From: Mesorhizobium sp. YIM 152430
GTDB taxonomy: Bacteria > Pseudomonadota > Alphaproteobacteria > Rhizobiales > Rhizobiaceae
NCBI RefSeq assembly: GCF_029210365.1
Contig: NZ_JARGES010000027.1
Coordinates: 1-64,000, forward strand
Direction: 5' to 3'
Length of the DNA: 64,000 nucleotides
Below the pieces are notes generated by a model, which was given only the letters and a program-made list of their open reading frames with translations, made no database searches and had not been told where the DNA came from. Shown here one piece after another: positions 47,062 through 55,490 of this stretch. Made by a program: the position numbers and the translations under genes. The stretch's first letter is position 1. Every line of letters begins with the position of its first letter.

Positions 47062-47825
47062 TCCAGCGCGAGGAGGTCATTGGCGACTGCCGTTTGATCC
47101 TTGGCGATGCCATGTCGGTCATGCGCGACCTGCCGAAGGCCGATCTGATCGTGTCAGACGTGCCCTATTCTCTGACGACCGGCGGCGTCTCAAAATCGTC
47201 GAAAACGATGTCGGGCATCTTCGCCGCGCACAACTACCGGAACGACGGGCAGCTCATCATGGCGACCGTTCCGTTCCCTGAAATGATGGCCGCTTTCAAT
47301 GACGCACTTGGCCCCGATGCCGACTGCTACGTCATGTCGAACGACAAAAACCTGCGGCCGATCATGAACGCCGCCGCTGCCGCCGGCTTCGGCCTCCACA
47401 ATGTGCTCGTCTGGGATAAGGTCACCCCGACCGCGAACCGCTGGTACATGAAGAACCTCGAGTTCACGATCTACCTTTGGAAGGGCAGAGCGCGGACCAT
47501 TAACGACCCGTCCTCAAAGCAGCTTCTGCGAGGCGGGATCGACAAGGCGACCGGCCACCCGACCGAGAAGCCAGTTCCCCTCATGGCCGAATATGTCCGC
47601 AACTCGTCGGCTCGTGGCGACCTGGTGCTCGACCCCTTCATGGGCAGCGGAACGACCGGAGTCGCGTGCGCCAATTTGGGCCGTAAGTTCATCGGCATCG
47701 AGATCCACGAACCGTTCTTCGACATGGCCTGCGAGCGCATTCGCGCGGCCTACGAGCGCCCCGACATGTTTATCGAGCGGGCATCGACGCAGGTCCAGCA
47801 GCCCCTTTTCGGAGGTGCCGCATGA
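47058..47825 (+). CDS. Site-specific DNA methyltransferase (beta class, N4/N6)
   Basis: A 255-aa enzyme. Catalytic motif IV near the N-terminus is SDVPYS (Asp34 to Tyr37, a DVPY variant of DPPY). The SAM-binding motif I comes late, in LDPFMGSGTTGVACANLG. This order is the beta class. TEKPVPLMAEYV is the usual segment before motif I. It would methylate phage DNA as an orphan enzyme, since no restriction gene is adjacent. Confidence 0.88.
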   Translation: MIQREEVIGDCRLILGDAMSVMRDLPKADLIVSDVPYSLTTGGVSKSSKTMSGIFAAHNYRNDGQLIMATVPFPEMMAAFNDALGPDADCYVMSNDKNLRPIMNAAAAAGFGLHNVLVWDKVTPTANRWYMKNLEFTIYLWKGRARTINDPSSKQLLRGGIDKATGHPTEKPVPLMAEYVRNSSARGDLVLDPFMGSGTTGVACANLGRKFIGIEIHEPFFDMACERIRAAYERPDMFIERASTQVQQPLFGGAA

Positions 47826-47866
47826 CCCCTCAATCAATCGATCGATCCAATGGAAGGAGCACTGGC

Positions 47867-48409
47867 ATGTCTGACGTAGGTCACAACTCGGAACAGACGC
47901 CCGCCGAGCGCAAGGCGGTCTTCATGGGCCACTTCAAGCCGATCGCCGCGCAACTGTCGGTCGTCCAGGAGGCGCAGGCGGAATACAAGCGGCTCCGCAA
48001 GCTGGCGAAGGCCGAAAAGATCAAGCTCGCCGATATCGATTTCGCGCTGCGCTGCGCGGAGGTCGAAGACGAGAACGTGATCGTCGACGACCTGAAGCGC
48101 AGGGCAGAGATCGCGGCGTGGTTTGCGCTGCCCGTCGAGTTCCAGTCCGACATGTTCGGCGACTTCACCCGCGAGCCGGGCGTCGACCGCGCCCGCCGCG
48201 AAGGGCGTAAGGCTGGTGCGCTTGGTGTCGGCGGTAACCCGTATGACGAGAACAGCGAGAACGGCAAGGCATGGGCCGAAGAATGGTCCGCAGAGCAGAA
48301 GAAGGCTCTGGAGGCCATGCAGTCCGCGATGGAGAAGCGGAACGCCGAACTGATCAAGGGGCAGGAAGAAGCCGACGGCGATCCCTTCGAAGAAGACGAG
48401 GCTGCCTGA
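47867..48409 (+). CDS. Hypothetical phage protein with charged helices, 180 aa
   Basis: The start at 47867 (MSDVGHNSEQTPAERKAV) has a ggaagga SD and is preferred over 47822. Helical regions (YKRLRKLAKAEKIKLADIDF, then KKALEAMQSAMEKRNAELIK) point to coiled coils. The function is unknown. It precedes a RuvC-like gene and overlaps it by TGATG. Confidence 0.65.
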   Translation: MSDVGHNSEQTPAERKAVFMGHFKPIAAQLSVVQEAQAEYKRLRKLAKAEKIKLADIDFALRCAEVEDENVIVDDLKRRAEIAAWFALPVEFQSDMFGDFTREPGVDRARREGRKAGALGVGGNPYDENSENGKAWAEEWSAEQKKALEAMQSAMEKRNAELIKGQEEADGDPFEEDEAA

Positions 48410-48966
48410 TGCTGATCCTCGGCCTCGACATCGCGACGACAACAGGGTTCGCCTGGTACGATACCGAGGCGAGCCTATCGGCCATCAAAGCGGGCTCTTT
48501 CCGCATCGGCGGAGAGGGATTCGAGAACCGCGCCGGTGAGATGGGCGCCACCATGATCCGCATGCTCAAGGAGCAGCGTCCGGACTTCGTCGCGATGGAA
48601 CAGCCAACGCGAAACGTCATGCAGCATCGCAAGCAAACTCACGATCTCGCCGGCGAACACGACGAACTCACCATCAATGCCGGGACATCGCTGTTGCTGA
48701 ACCAACTGACGGGCGCGGCGGCGGCAATCATTCGCGGCTATCGAATCCCGTTCGATGTCATCGCGCCAACATCCTGGCGCAAGCAGTTCCTCGGATTTGG
48801 GAAGCGGCCGGGCTGGCAGCGCAAGGATTGGAAGAAGGCGGCACGGGACCGCTGCGCGCAGCTCAGGATCACTGTGACCAATGACGACATGGCAGATGCC
48901 GTTGGTGTCGCCTTCGCAGGCGCTTCGCTCCAGACCTTCAAGCATATGCAGGCGAGGGCGGCATGA
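48409..48966 (+). CDS. RuvC-like Holliday junction resolvase, phage type
   Basis: A 185-aa RNase-H-fold nuclease. The N-terminal Asp is in LGLDIATTTGFAWY (residue 6), a Glu follows in FVAMEQP, and a late acidic pair in NDDMADAVGVAF. It would cut branched DNA during replication or packaging. It is coupled to the DnaB-like gene by an ATGA overlap. Confidence 0.82.
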   Translation: MLILGLDIATTTGFAWYDTEASLSAIKAGSFRIGGEGFENRAGEMGATMIRMLKEQRPDFVAMEQPTRNVMQHRKQTHDLAGEHDELTINAGTSLLLNQLTGAAAAIIRGYRIPFDVIAPTSWRKQFLGFGKRPGWQRKDWKKAARDRCAQLRITVTNDDMADAVGVAFAGASLQTFKHMQARAA

Positions 48967-50414
48967 ACGCATTTGCTCGCGATCTCAAGCCAGCTCTTCC
49001 CGATGCCGTCGATGCAGAGTGTGCGCTGCTCGGCGCCATCATGCTGAACGCCGACGCTTACTGGCGCGTCGCGGGCTTTCTCAAGGGCCAGCACTTCAAG
49101 GAAGACGTGCACCGGCTGATCTACGAGACGATGGGCACGCTGATATCGAGCGGGCGTTCGGCGAACCCGGTCACGCTCAACCCATACATGCCCGCTGGCC
49201 TGATGATTGGCGACATCACGATCACGGCCTACCTCGCGCGGCTGGCCGCAGGCGCGATCAACGTCATCAACGCCTACGACTATGCCCGCGCCATCATCGA
49301 AATGTGGTCGCGGCACCAGATCATCGCCCGCATGGAAGACGTCATCGAAATGGCACGGTCCATGCCGGCCGACATGACGCCAGAGAGGATCATCGGCCAT
49401 GCCGCCGGCGAGCTCACCCGGATCGCCCAAGAGGGCAATGAGCGCGCGGGCTCGACCAAGTATGGTGTCGTTCTCCCGGCCGCCGTCGACAAGGCGGCGA
49501 AGGACAGCGACAACAGCGCGTCGCGCATCCCGTGGTTTCTGCCGGAGATCGGCCAGGCGCTCGGCGACATCCGCCGCGGCAATCTGATCGGCCTGATGTC
49601 GGATTCGGGCGGCGGCAAAACTTCATTCAGCCTGCAGCAGTGCCGTTTCGTGGCAGGACGGGGCTTCAAGTCGGCGTTCTTCTCGATCGAGGTCACGGAA
49701 GAGGAGGCGGCTCTCCAGGCCGCGGCGCAGCACAGCAAGATCAGTCTCGGGCGGATCGACAACTTCACGCTCAACTCGAAGGAAAAGGCCGACCTCGAGG
49801 CGGAGATGATGGCCTCGACCGATCTGCCATTCTATATCGTCGGCTTTGGCGAGTGCACGCTCTCGGACATCCGGATCAAGGCGGAGGCGATGGTCAAGAG
49901 CCATGGGCTCGACCTCATCGTCATCGACCACGCGAAGATGATCACACTGCCGAATCCCAAGGACATGTTCGCCGAGCGGATCAATGCGCTCTACCGCGGC
50001 CTCAAGGCGCTGGCGAAGACGCTGAACGTCGCCATCGTGATCCTGATCCAGCGGAACGACGACTGGAAGAATCGTTGGCGCTCTGGCAGCTCCATCCGTC
50101 CCGTCATGGGCGACGCATATGGCGGCGGCTCGATCAAGCAGAGCCTGGATGTCTGGTTCTCGCTCTACCGCCCGGAACCGCTCTATCGCGAGTTGATCCC
50201 CACCATGCCGCCGGAACGCGCCCGCGACGGAGAGAAGACCAAACGCGAGGTGATGATCGAAAAGCTCGAGATGAGCCGAGGCAAGGCGTGGGTCATCAAT
50301 CACAAGCGCCGGCGCGGCGAGCCCGGCCAATCACCTGAAATCCGGTTCGACGGCGAGTTCACCATGTTCTCATCGTCGTCCGACGAGATGCCACCTGCAT
50401 TCGAGGGCTTCTGA
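48963..50414 (+). CDS. DnaB-like replicative helicase
   Basis: A 483-aa protein with the DnaB N-terminal domain (residues about 10-110, DAECALLGAIMLNADAYW), a linker, and a RecA-like ATPase: Walker A SDSGGGKTSF (about residue 212-221), Walker B LDLIVIDHAKM, and QRNDDWKN further on. It unwinds DNA at the phage fork. Together with the DnaA-like protein downstream it forms the replication module. Confidence 0.9.
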   Translation: MNAFARDLKPALPDAVDAECALLGAIMLNADAYWRVAGFLKGQHFKEDVHRLIYETMGTLISSGRSANPVTLNPYMPAGLMIGDITITAYLARLAAGAINVINAYDYARAIIEMWSRHQIIARMEDVIEMARSMPADMTPERIIGHAAGELTRIAQEGNERAGSTKYGVVLPAAVDKAAKDSDNSASRIPWFLPEIGQALGDIRRGNLIGLMSDSGGGKTSFSLQQCRFVAGRGFKSAFFSIEVTEEEAALQAAAQHSKISLGRIDNFTLNSKEKADLEAEMMASTDLPFYIVGFGECTLSDIRIKAEAMVKSHGLDLIVIDHAKMITLPNPKDMFAERINALYRGLKALAKTLNVAIVILIQRNDDWKNRWRSGSSIRPVMGDAYGGGSIKQSLDVWFSLYRPEPLYRELIPTMPPERARDGEKTKREVMIEKLEMSRGKAWVINHKRRRGEPGQSPEIRFDGEFTMFSSSSDEMPPAFEGF

Positions 50415-50770
50415 TGACCAAGGACTTCCTGCCCGAATACAGCCAGATGCCCTACGGCTCGCGCTACCGGCCCTTGTTCAAGCTCTTCGCCGGTGAGAAC
50501 TGGCGCTTCGTGCGCAAGGACGGTCAGCCCGTCGAGTGCGACACCGCCACCCAGGCGATCGACGCGGCCAAGGCTTGCGTCAAGGCTATCTTGAACCCGG
50601 TCATCCGCGCTGAGGTGATCGAGCCCGACGCCATGCTCGACGAGGTCGCCGAGTGGCGCCAGCGCAAGGAAGCTGAGGCCGCAGAGGAGCGCGCCCGGGC
50701 ATTCCTCGGTCCCGAGACGCTGTTCAGCAAGGGTCGTCAGGTCGTTGTCGAGCGGAGGAGAGCGCGATGA
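50414..50770 (+). CDS. Hypothetical phage protein, 118 aa
   Basis: The start overlaps the helicase stop (TGATG). The N-terminal half has aromatic residues (SRYRPLFKLFAGENWRFVRK), the C-terminal half is a charged helix. A helicase accessory role is possible only by position. Confidence 0.6.
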   Translation: MTKDFLPEYSQMPYGSRYRPLFKLFAGENWRFVRKDGQPVECDTATQAIDAAKACVKAILNPVIRAEVIEPDAMLDEVAEWRQRKEAEAAEERARAFLGPETLFSKGRQVVVERRRAR

Positions 50771-51009
50771 CACCACGAGACATGGCAAACGCAATCATTG
50801 CCGAGACCGCAGCTGCGCACCGGGCAACTCCTGCCGAAGTGATGGGGCGTAACCTGTCACGTCGCGTCGTGGCGGCGCGGTACGCCTGCATCCGCGCGAT
50901 TGACGCCGCGTTTGACTGGACACCTTCTCATCTTGGCCGCCTCTTCGGCCGTGACCATTCGACGGTGCTGTATGCGCTTGGCAAGCTCAAGAAGAAGCCA
51001 ACGGTATGA
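50767..51009 (+). CDS. Stand-alone DnaA domain IV-like protein
   Basis: An 80-aa protein that consists of a DnaA C-terminal DNA-binding domain: RRVVAARYACIRAIDAAFDW, then LGRLFGRDHSTVLYALGKL, where GRDHSTVLYA is the DnaA box-binding signature. No ATPase domain is present. It may bind DnaA boxes at the phage origin or compete with host DnaA. It has ATGA overlaps at both ends. Confidence 0.8.
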   Translation: MTPRDMANAIIAETAAAHRATPAEVMGRNLSRRVVAARYACIRAIDAAFDWTPSHLGRLFGRDHSTVLYALGKLKKKPTV

Positions 51010-51218
51010 AGCTCAACGCGCGGATCGAGCAGCAGAAGGCGAGGGATGCAGGAGCGCGCGGCGGCGCCAGAGCGGCTTATATCCAGGCGACCGACCGTCT
51101 GTTGGATGAATACGAGCAGGGCAGGGCAGCGAGCGCGGTGCTGGCAGACATGAAGCGGGAGCGAGATGCCTATCGCGCCCGACTCCCCGGCAACCAGAAC
51201 AGGCCGCGCCATGGCTGA
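51006..51218 (+). CDS. Small phage protein, 70 aa
   Basis: A very charged helical protein (AYIQATDRLLDEYEQGRAAS) with an 8-base overlap with the next gene and a 4-base overlap with the DnaA-like gene. The function is unknown. Confidence 0.55.
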   Translation: MKLNARIEQQKARDAGARGGARAAYIQATDRLLDEYEQGRAASAVLADMKRERDAYRARLPGNQNRPRHG

Positions 51219-51648
51219 CATCTATCGCGTCGCCCGACAGTGCGGCGTCATCCTAAGAGAAGGTCATGAGCATCCGGGGGCGTTTCGACGTCCCCGTGAG
51301 TGTTTCTGCAAGCCGACGCTGCGCGAGATCGGCCGAGAGCATGGCGAGGATCATCTTCGCCTTGTGCTCATGCTCATGACCGGCACGAAGACGAACGCTG
51401 CCGAGCTCTACGCCGACATGATCAAGGCCGTCTCGTCGGTGCTGGCGCGCAACCCGGATCTCATCAAGCGCCCGTCGCTGGTGCACGATTTCAACGCGAT
51501 CGATCTCGGCTCGCTCAGGAAGAAGGCCAAGGGCATGAACAGCGGCGTACCCACGACCCATGTCCTTCGTGTTCTGATCGGTCTGAAGTTCTACAGCCCC
51601 ATCCAGGGCGATCTCATCGAAATGCTCACAGGAGAGGCGGCGGCGTGA
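51211..51648 (+). CDS. Hypothetical phage protein, 145 aa
   Basis: The start at 51211 is chosen within the previous gene's last codons. The protein is helical, with a REIGREHGEDHLRLVLMLMT segment and a C-terminal hydrophobic pattern. A regulatory protein of the late genes is possible. The stop overlaps the next GTG start. Confidence 0.6.
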   Translation: MADIYRVARQCGVILREGHEHPGAFRRPRECFCKPTLREIGREHGEDHLRLVLMLMTGTKTNAAELYADMIKAVSSVLARNPDLIKRPSLVHDFNAIDLGSLRKKAKGMNSGVPTTHVLRVLIGLKFYSPIQGDLIEMLTGEAAA

Positions 51649-52229
51649 CCTACGAGGCTTGGACGTACGATGCGGTTCGTGACCGCGTATTGGAAGCGGC
51701 AGAAACCCTGATGGCATCGCCGGCAGCGCTCGGACCGCGCATGCTCGGCAGCATGTCCGACATCTTCAGCGAGTATGTCGACGACTACCGCAGAGGCGAG
51801 ACGACGCGCATCCGGCGCATCCCAGCACCCGGCGCGCTCACCCGCATGGAAGAGACCTGGACATGGATCAACACCATGCTCGAGGAGAAGGAACGCAAGC
51901 TCCTCTACGATTACAGCTTCCTCAAGAGCCGAAAAGGCATGTACCTTGCCCGGTATCTGGAGCAAAACGGCGTCATTCGCCGAACTTTCGAGCGCCGTGT
52001 AAACAAGGCGTGTCAACGCATTGCGAACAATCTCAACCGGCAGCTATCAGTTCGGTTGACAATGCCGCTGGACGGCGTGTCGCAAATCAGGACAGAAGTC
52101 GATCCAACAACGGTATCTTCGGTGTCGTACGCCAAATGGGAACGCGGCGCCGATGCGAAGCCCCAGCACCTCCCTGATCATCCCGATCACAGGAACCTCG
52201 TGAGGCAGCTTGCCAGGCGAGCGGGGTGA
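51645..52229 (+). CDS. DUF6362-like HTH protein (late regulator candidate), GTG start
   Basis: A 194-aa protein starting with GTG (GTGA overlap). The middle resembles DUF6362: a helical segment (MEETWTWINTMLEEKERKLL) followed by an HTH-like region (KGMYLARYLEQNGVIRRTFE). It sits just before the head genes where late-gene regulators or small terminases are often placed. It ends one base before the SLATT gene on the other strand. Confidence 0.65.
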   Translation: MTYEAWTYDAVRDRVLEAAETLMASPAALGPRMLGSMSDIFSEYVDDYRRGETTRIRRIPAPGALTRMEETWTWINTMLEEKERKLLYDYSFLKSRKGMYLARYLEQNGVIRRTFERRVNKACQRIANNLNRQLSVRLTMPLDGVSQIRTEVDPTTVSSVSYAKWERGADAKPQHLPDHPDHRNLVRQLARRAG

Positions 52230-52751
52230 TTAGCTCGCGGGCTGTTCGTCCACGTCACTGGTGTAGTGGCCCGCCTTGATCTTCGACTGCGCTTCCTTGA
52301 AACACCAATCTGGGGCGGGGGGTGCGGACCCGCGGGCCGCGTCTAACCGATCCATCAAGGCTTCAAACTCTGCTTGAAACTCTTCGAAAGGGCCAGATCT
52401 GCGGATTATAGATATCTGTCGGAACCGGTCGCGTAGATTGGTGAATTCCGCAGCAGAACGACTGATCTCAGACACGCGCATGTCCATGTTCAGCGCGATG
52501 TAGATGGAAGGGAAAAAGCCGGCGGTGAGGCTCATGAGAGCGGCGACTGCTTGGGCCCAGTCGCTACGAAGCGTCGTCCCCAAAATTTGGGACGTGGCCA
52601 CACCGGCTAGCAGGATCGGAGCAATCAGGAAGCCGGCCCGCCACCGCTGAGCGCTCTTTTGCCAAGTGTAAAGGCTAGCCCCCGTATATCGGCAATTGTC
52701 CTCTTGGCGGCTGCATTCGTCGACCAGGCTCTGGATGCGAGTGTCCGTCAT
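52230..52751 (-). CDS. SLATT-domain two-TM effector of a CBASS-like pair
   Basis: A 173-aa protein of the SLATT type: an N-terminal helix (YTGASLYTWQKSAQRWR), two adjacent TM helices (about residues 41-60 and 67-88, short loop), and a C-terminal helical region. SLATT proteins are predicted pore-forming effectors that respond to nucleotide second messengers. The start at 52751 overlaps the CD-NTase stop (ATGA); a longer frame would overlap by 43 bases. It would depolarise the membrane when triggered by the CD-NTase product. Confidence 0.75.
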   Translation of the reverse strand: MTDTRIQSLVDECSRQEDNCRYTGASLYTWQKSAQRWRAGFLIAPILLAGVATSQILGTTLRSDWAQAVAALMSLTAGFFPSIYIALNMDMRVSEISRSAAEFTNLRDRFRQISIIRRSGPFEEFQAEFEALMDRLDAARGSAPPAPDWCFKEAQSKIKAGHYTSDVDEQPAS

Positions 52752-53626
52752 GGGATCAACGGGATGTCCGTCCCGAATATCTTCTGCCATTCTTCACCCG
52801 CTGAAATCGGACGGCTACCTGCCTCGTGTTCGCATGCATTGATAGCGCGATCCCGTGCCGTTCGCGCCTTCGATGTCCAGGCTGAACCCAAACTCATGGC
52901 TTCCCAAGTTCCCGGCGCGAACACATAAGAGTTCTCCTTGCCGACAAGGTAAACTAGGAAGTCGCGCACCATCCAGTCATACCAGGTTCGGCTCTTGCCG
53001 GCATGTTCCCAGCTGTTGATGAAGTCCACTGCTAGGATTTCAAACCAAAACGACTTAATCGGAACAGCGCAGTGAGTTTGCCAGCGCTTCATCATCTTGA
53101 CGAGTTCGCGGGTATTGCCATTCGACCGTGTTGTTGAGCTGGATATAGCAACTCGTTCAGCCTCGTAATCCGCCGCCTTATAGCTTCCCCCGCCAGCCGT
53201 AATGCATACCCAATATTTTCCATCTTCGAGCTTGAAAGCGGGAATGACCTCGACGTTATAGGAAGAGAATGGAACCACGACAGCCGGGCCGTCCCCGCGT
53301 ATTGCGGTGTAGGGATAACTCTTGAGAAGTACGCCGCGAATCTCCTGCAAGAGTTGTGACTGCTTGTTGCCTTCGCGTCGCTGGTACTGTTCGTAGACTG
53401 AATAGGGCAACTGGAAAAGAACGTCGACATCGCGAGGCGGCCGCATACGAGTGCGTTTCGCCCATGAGCCGATGAAGATCGAGTTGGCCGTGCCGCTGGA
53501 TGACGCCCAATAGTACAGGTTGAGCGGCTTGATGGCGCTCTCGCGACGATCTCGACCGTTCTGCATCTGGATGTCCGTGAGGGTTAGCCTCTCGAGGAAT
53601 ATGCGGAAGCGTTCCGAGACAGACAT
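52748..53626 (-). CDS. CD-NTase-like nucleotidyltransferase (SMODS, CBASS synthase)
   Basis: A 292-aa protein with the pol-beta-type active site: FIGSWAKRTRMRPPRDVDVL (Gly53-Ser54, Asp66-x-Asp68) and the third acidic residue Glu126 in SSYNVEVIPAF. This layout, with GS at the start and D-x-D about 12 residues on, is that of cGAS/DncV-like enzymes. The C-terminal helical half fits the second domain. It would make a cyclic di- or trinucleotide on phage infection. It is coupled by ATGA to the SLATT gene, on the strand opposite to the phage late genes. Confidence 0.78.
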   Translation of the reverse strand: MSVSERFRIFLERLTLTDIQMQNGRDRRESAIKPLNLYYWASSSGTANSIFIGSWAKRTRMRPPRDVDVLFQLPYSVYEQYQRREGNKQSQLLQEIRGVLLKSYPYTAIRGDGPAVVVPFSSYNVEVIPAFKLEDGKYWVCITAGGGSYKAADYEAERVAISSSTTRSNGNTRELVKMMKRWQTHCAVPIKSFWFEILAVDFINSWEHAGKSRTWYDWMVRDFLVYLVGKENSYVFAPGTWEAMSLGSAWTSKARTARDRAINACEHEAGSRPISAGEEWQKIFGTDIPLIP

Positions 53627-53684
53627 GCTTGTGCTCACCGTTTGGCTTTGAAAAACAATCAAAACGTGCATCAGGAAATCAAGC

Positions 53685-54056
53685 ATGGCTAGGGGCGGCA
53701 GTCGAACTAATGCCGGCCGCAAGCCCGGCGTCCCCAACAAAGCGTCTGTCGAGCGCCAGAAGAAGGTCGCAGCGACCGGCGCGACCCCGCTCGAATACAT
53801 GCTGAAGGTGATGCGCAACCCGAAGGCGAGTGACCAGAGGCGGGACGACATGGCGAAATCGGCTGCCCCCTATGTGCATCCCAAGCTCGCGAGCATGCAG
53901 CACACCGGGCGCAATGGCGGCCCCATCCAGACCGTCGACCTGACCAAACTGAGTGGCGATGAACTCGATCAGCTCGAAAGCATCTTCGGTCCGCTTGCCG
54001 GATCCGGCGACGATGATGCGCCTGATCCGGCAGGAGAGGGCGCGGCGGCAGGATGA
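53685..54056 (+). CDS. Terminase small subunit-like protein
   Basis: A 123-aa protein beginning MARGGSRTNAGRKPGVPNKA, the pattern of phage small terminases and related packaging proteins. A helical middle (GATPLEYMLKVMRNPKASDQ) and an acidic tail follow. It recognises phage DNA for packaging. It overlaps the large subunit gene by 44 bases. Confidence 0.72.
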   Translation: MARGGSRTNAGRKPGVPNKASVERQKKVAATGATPLEYMLKVMRNPKASDQRRDDMAKSAAPYVHPKLASMQHTGRNGGPIQTVDLTKLSGDELDQLESIFGPLAGSGDDDAPDPAGEGAAAG

Positions 54057-55482
54057 GGCCGAACGCAACCGCGTTGCCCGCGACGCCGAACGGATTCGGG
54101 AGCGGTGCCAGACGCTGTCCGGGTTCGTCCGTGAGGCCTGGCATGTACTGGAGCCGACGGCAAAGCTGGTCTGGAACTGGCACCTCGACGCGATCTGCGA
54201 ACACCTCGAGGCGGTGACCGACGGCCGGATAACCCGGCTGCTGGTCAACGTGCCTCCCGGCTCGTCCAAGTCGATGCTGGTCGCGGTGATGTGGCAGGCA
54301 TGGGAGTGGGGTCCGAAAGACCTCCGCTCGATGCGGTATCTGACGACGTCGTTCAACGATGGGCCGGTCAAGCGCGACACGCGCAAGTGCCGCGACCTGA
54401 TGCTTTCGGACTGGTACCGGGCTCTATGGCCCGAAGTGGTACTGACCCGCACGGGTGAGACGTCTTTCGCCAACAGTTCGACCGGAACCCGTGAGGGTGT
54501 CGCCTTCGGGTCGCTGACGTCGCAACGTGGCGATCGTCTGGTCATCGATGATCCGCACTCCACCGAAACGGCAGAGAGCGCGACCGAGCGCCTGGCGACG
54601 ACCCGCAAGTTCCGTGAGGGCGCCCAGAACCGTCTGAACGATCAGGAGAAGTCGGCGATCGTCATCATCATGCAGCGCTTGCATGAGGAGGATGTGTCGG
54701 GCGTTATCGAGGAAATCGGGATGGACTATGTCCACCTGATGCTCCCGATGGAATTTGAGCCGGAGCGGGCGTGCCAGACCGAAATCGGGTTTCGCGATCC
54801 GCGCACCTATGAAGGCGAATTGCTCGACCCTGCGCGCTTCCCTGCGGAGGCGGTGGCCAAGCTCAAGCGCGACATGGGCAGCTATGCTTATGCCGGGCAA
54901 TACCAGCAGCGCCCGGCGCCCCGATCGGGCGGCATGTTCCAGCGCAGCGACTTTGAGGTCGTCGACGCGGTTCCCGCTGGCGCGCGGCGGTGCAGGGCGT
55001 GGGACTTCGCGGCATCGAAGGAAAAGCCCGGCCGGCAGCCGGACTGGACCGTCGGGCTGCTCATGGCGCACCACAAGGGCACATTCTACGTCGAGGACGT
55101 CGAGCGTGGCCGCTGGTCTGCCGGCGAAGTCGAGACGAAGCTGAAGAACATCGCGACACAGGACGGATTGAGCGTCACCATCCGAATGCCGCAAGACCCG
55201 GGATCGGCCGGCAAGGCGGATGCCGCGACGAAGACGAAGCTGCTTGCCGGACACGCCGTAAAGGTGTTGCCGGTAACGGGCGACAAGGCCACCCGCGCCA
55301 AGGGCGCATCTGCCCAGGCTGAAGCCGGCAATGTAAAGGTGGTGCGCGGCCGCTGGAATGAACTGTTTCTGGACGAGGTCTGCTCGTTCCCGAACGCACA
55401 ATTCGACGACCATGTCGATGCCTTCGCGGACGCTCTGAACGAGCTCGCGCTGGGATCGACCTTCACTCTCGACAATCTCTAG
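54013..55482 (+). CDS. Phage terminase large subunit
   Basis: A 489-aa packaging motor. Walker A-like VNVPPGSSKSML (about residues 74-85), Walker B RLVIDDPHS (about 175-183), and a C-terminal RNase-H-like nuclease domain with AWDFAASKEK and a late DDHVDAFADAL acidic pair. Start ATG at 54013 or 54016 (two in a row). It packs DNA into proheads through the portal encoded next. Confidence 0.92.
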   Translation: MMRLIRQERARRQDEAERNRVARDAERIRERCQTLSGFVREAWHVLEPTAKLVWNWHLDAICEHLEAVTDGRITRLLVNVPPGSSKSMLVAVMWQAWEWGPKDLRSMRYLTTSFNDGPVKRDTRKCRDLMLSDWYRALWPEVVLTRTGETSFANSSTGTREGVAFGSLTSQRGDRLVIDDPHSTETAESATERLATTRKFREGAQNRLNDQEKSAIVIIMQRLHEEDVSGVIEEIGMDYVHLMLPMEFEPERACQTEIGFRDPRTYEGELLDPARFPAEAVAKLKRDMGSYAYAGQYQQRPAPRSGGMFQRSDFEVVDAVPAGARRCRAWDFAASKEKPGRQPDWTVGLLMAHHKGTFYVEDVERGRWSAGEVETKLKNIATQDGLSVTIRMPQDPGSAGKADAATKTKLLAGHAVKVLPVTGDKATRAKGASAQAEAGNVKVVRGRWNELFLDEVCSFPNAQFDDHVDAFADALNELALGSTFTLDNL

Positions 55483-55490
55483 GAGCCGAC

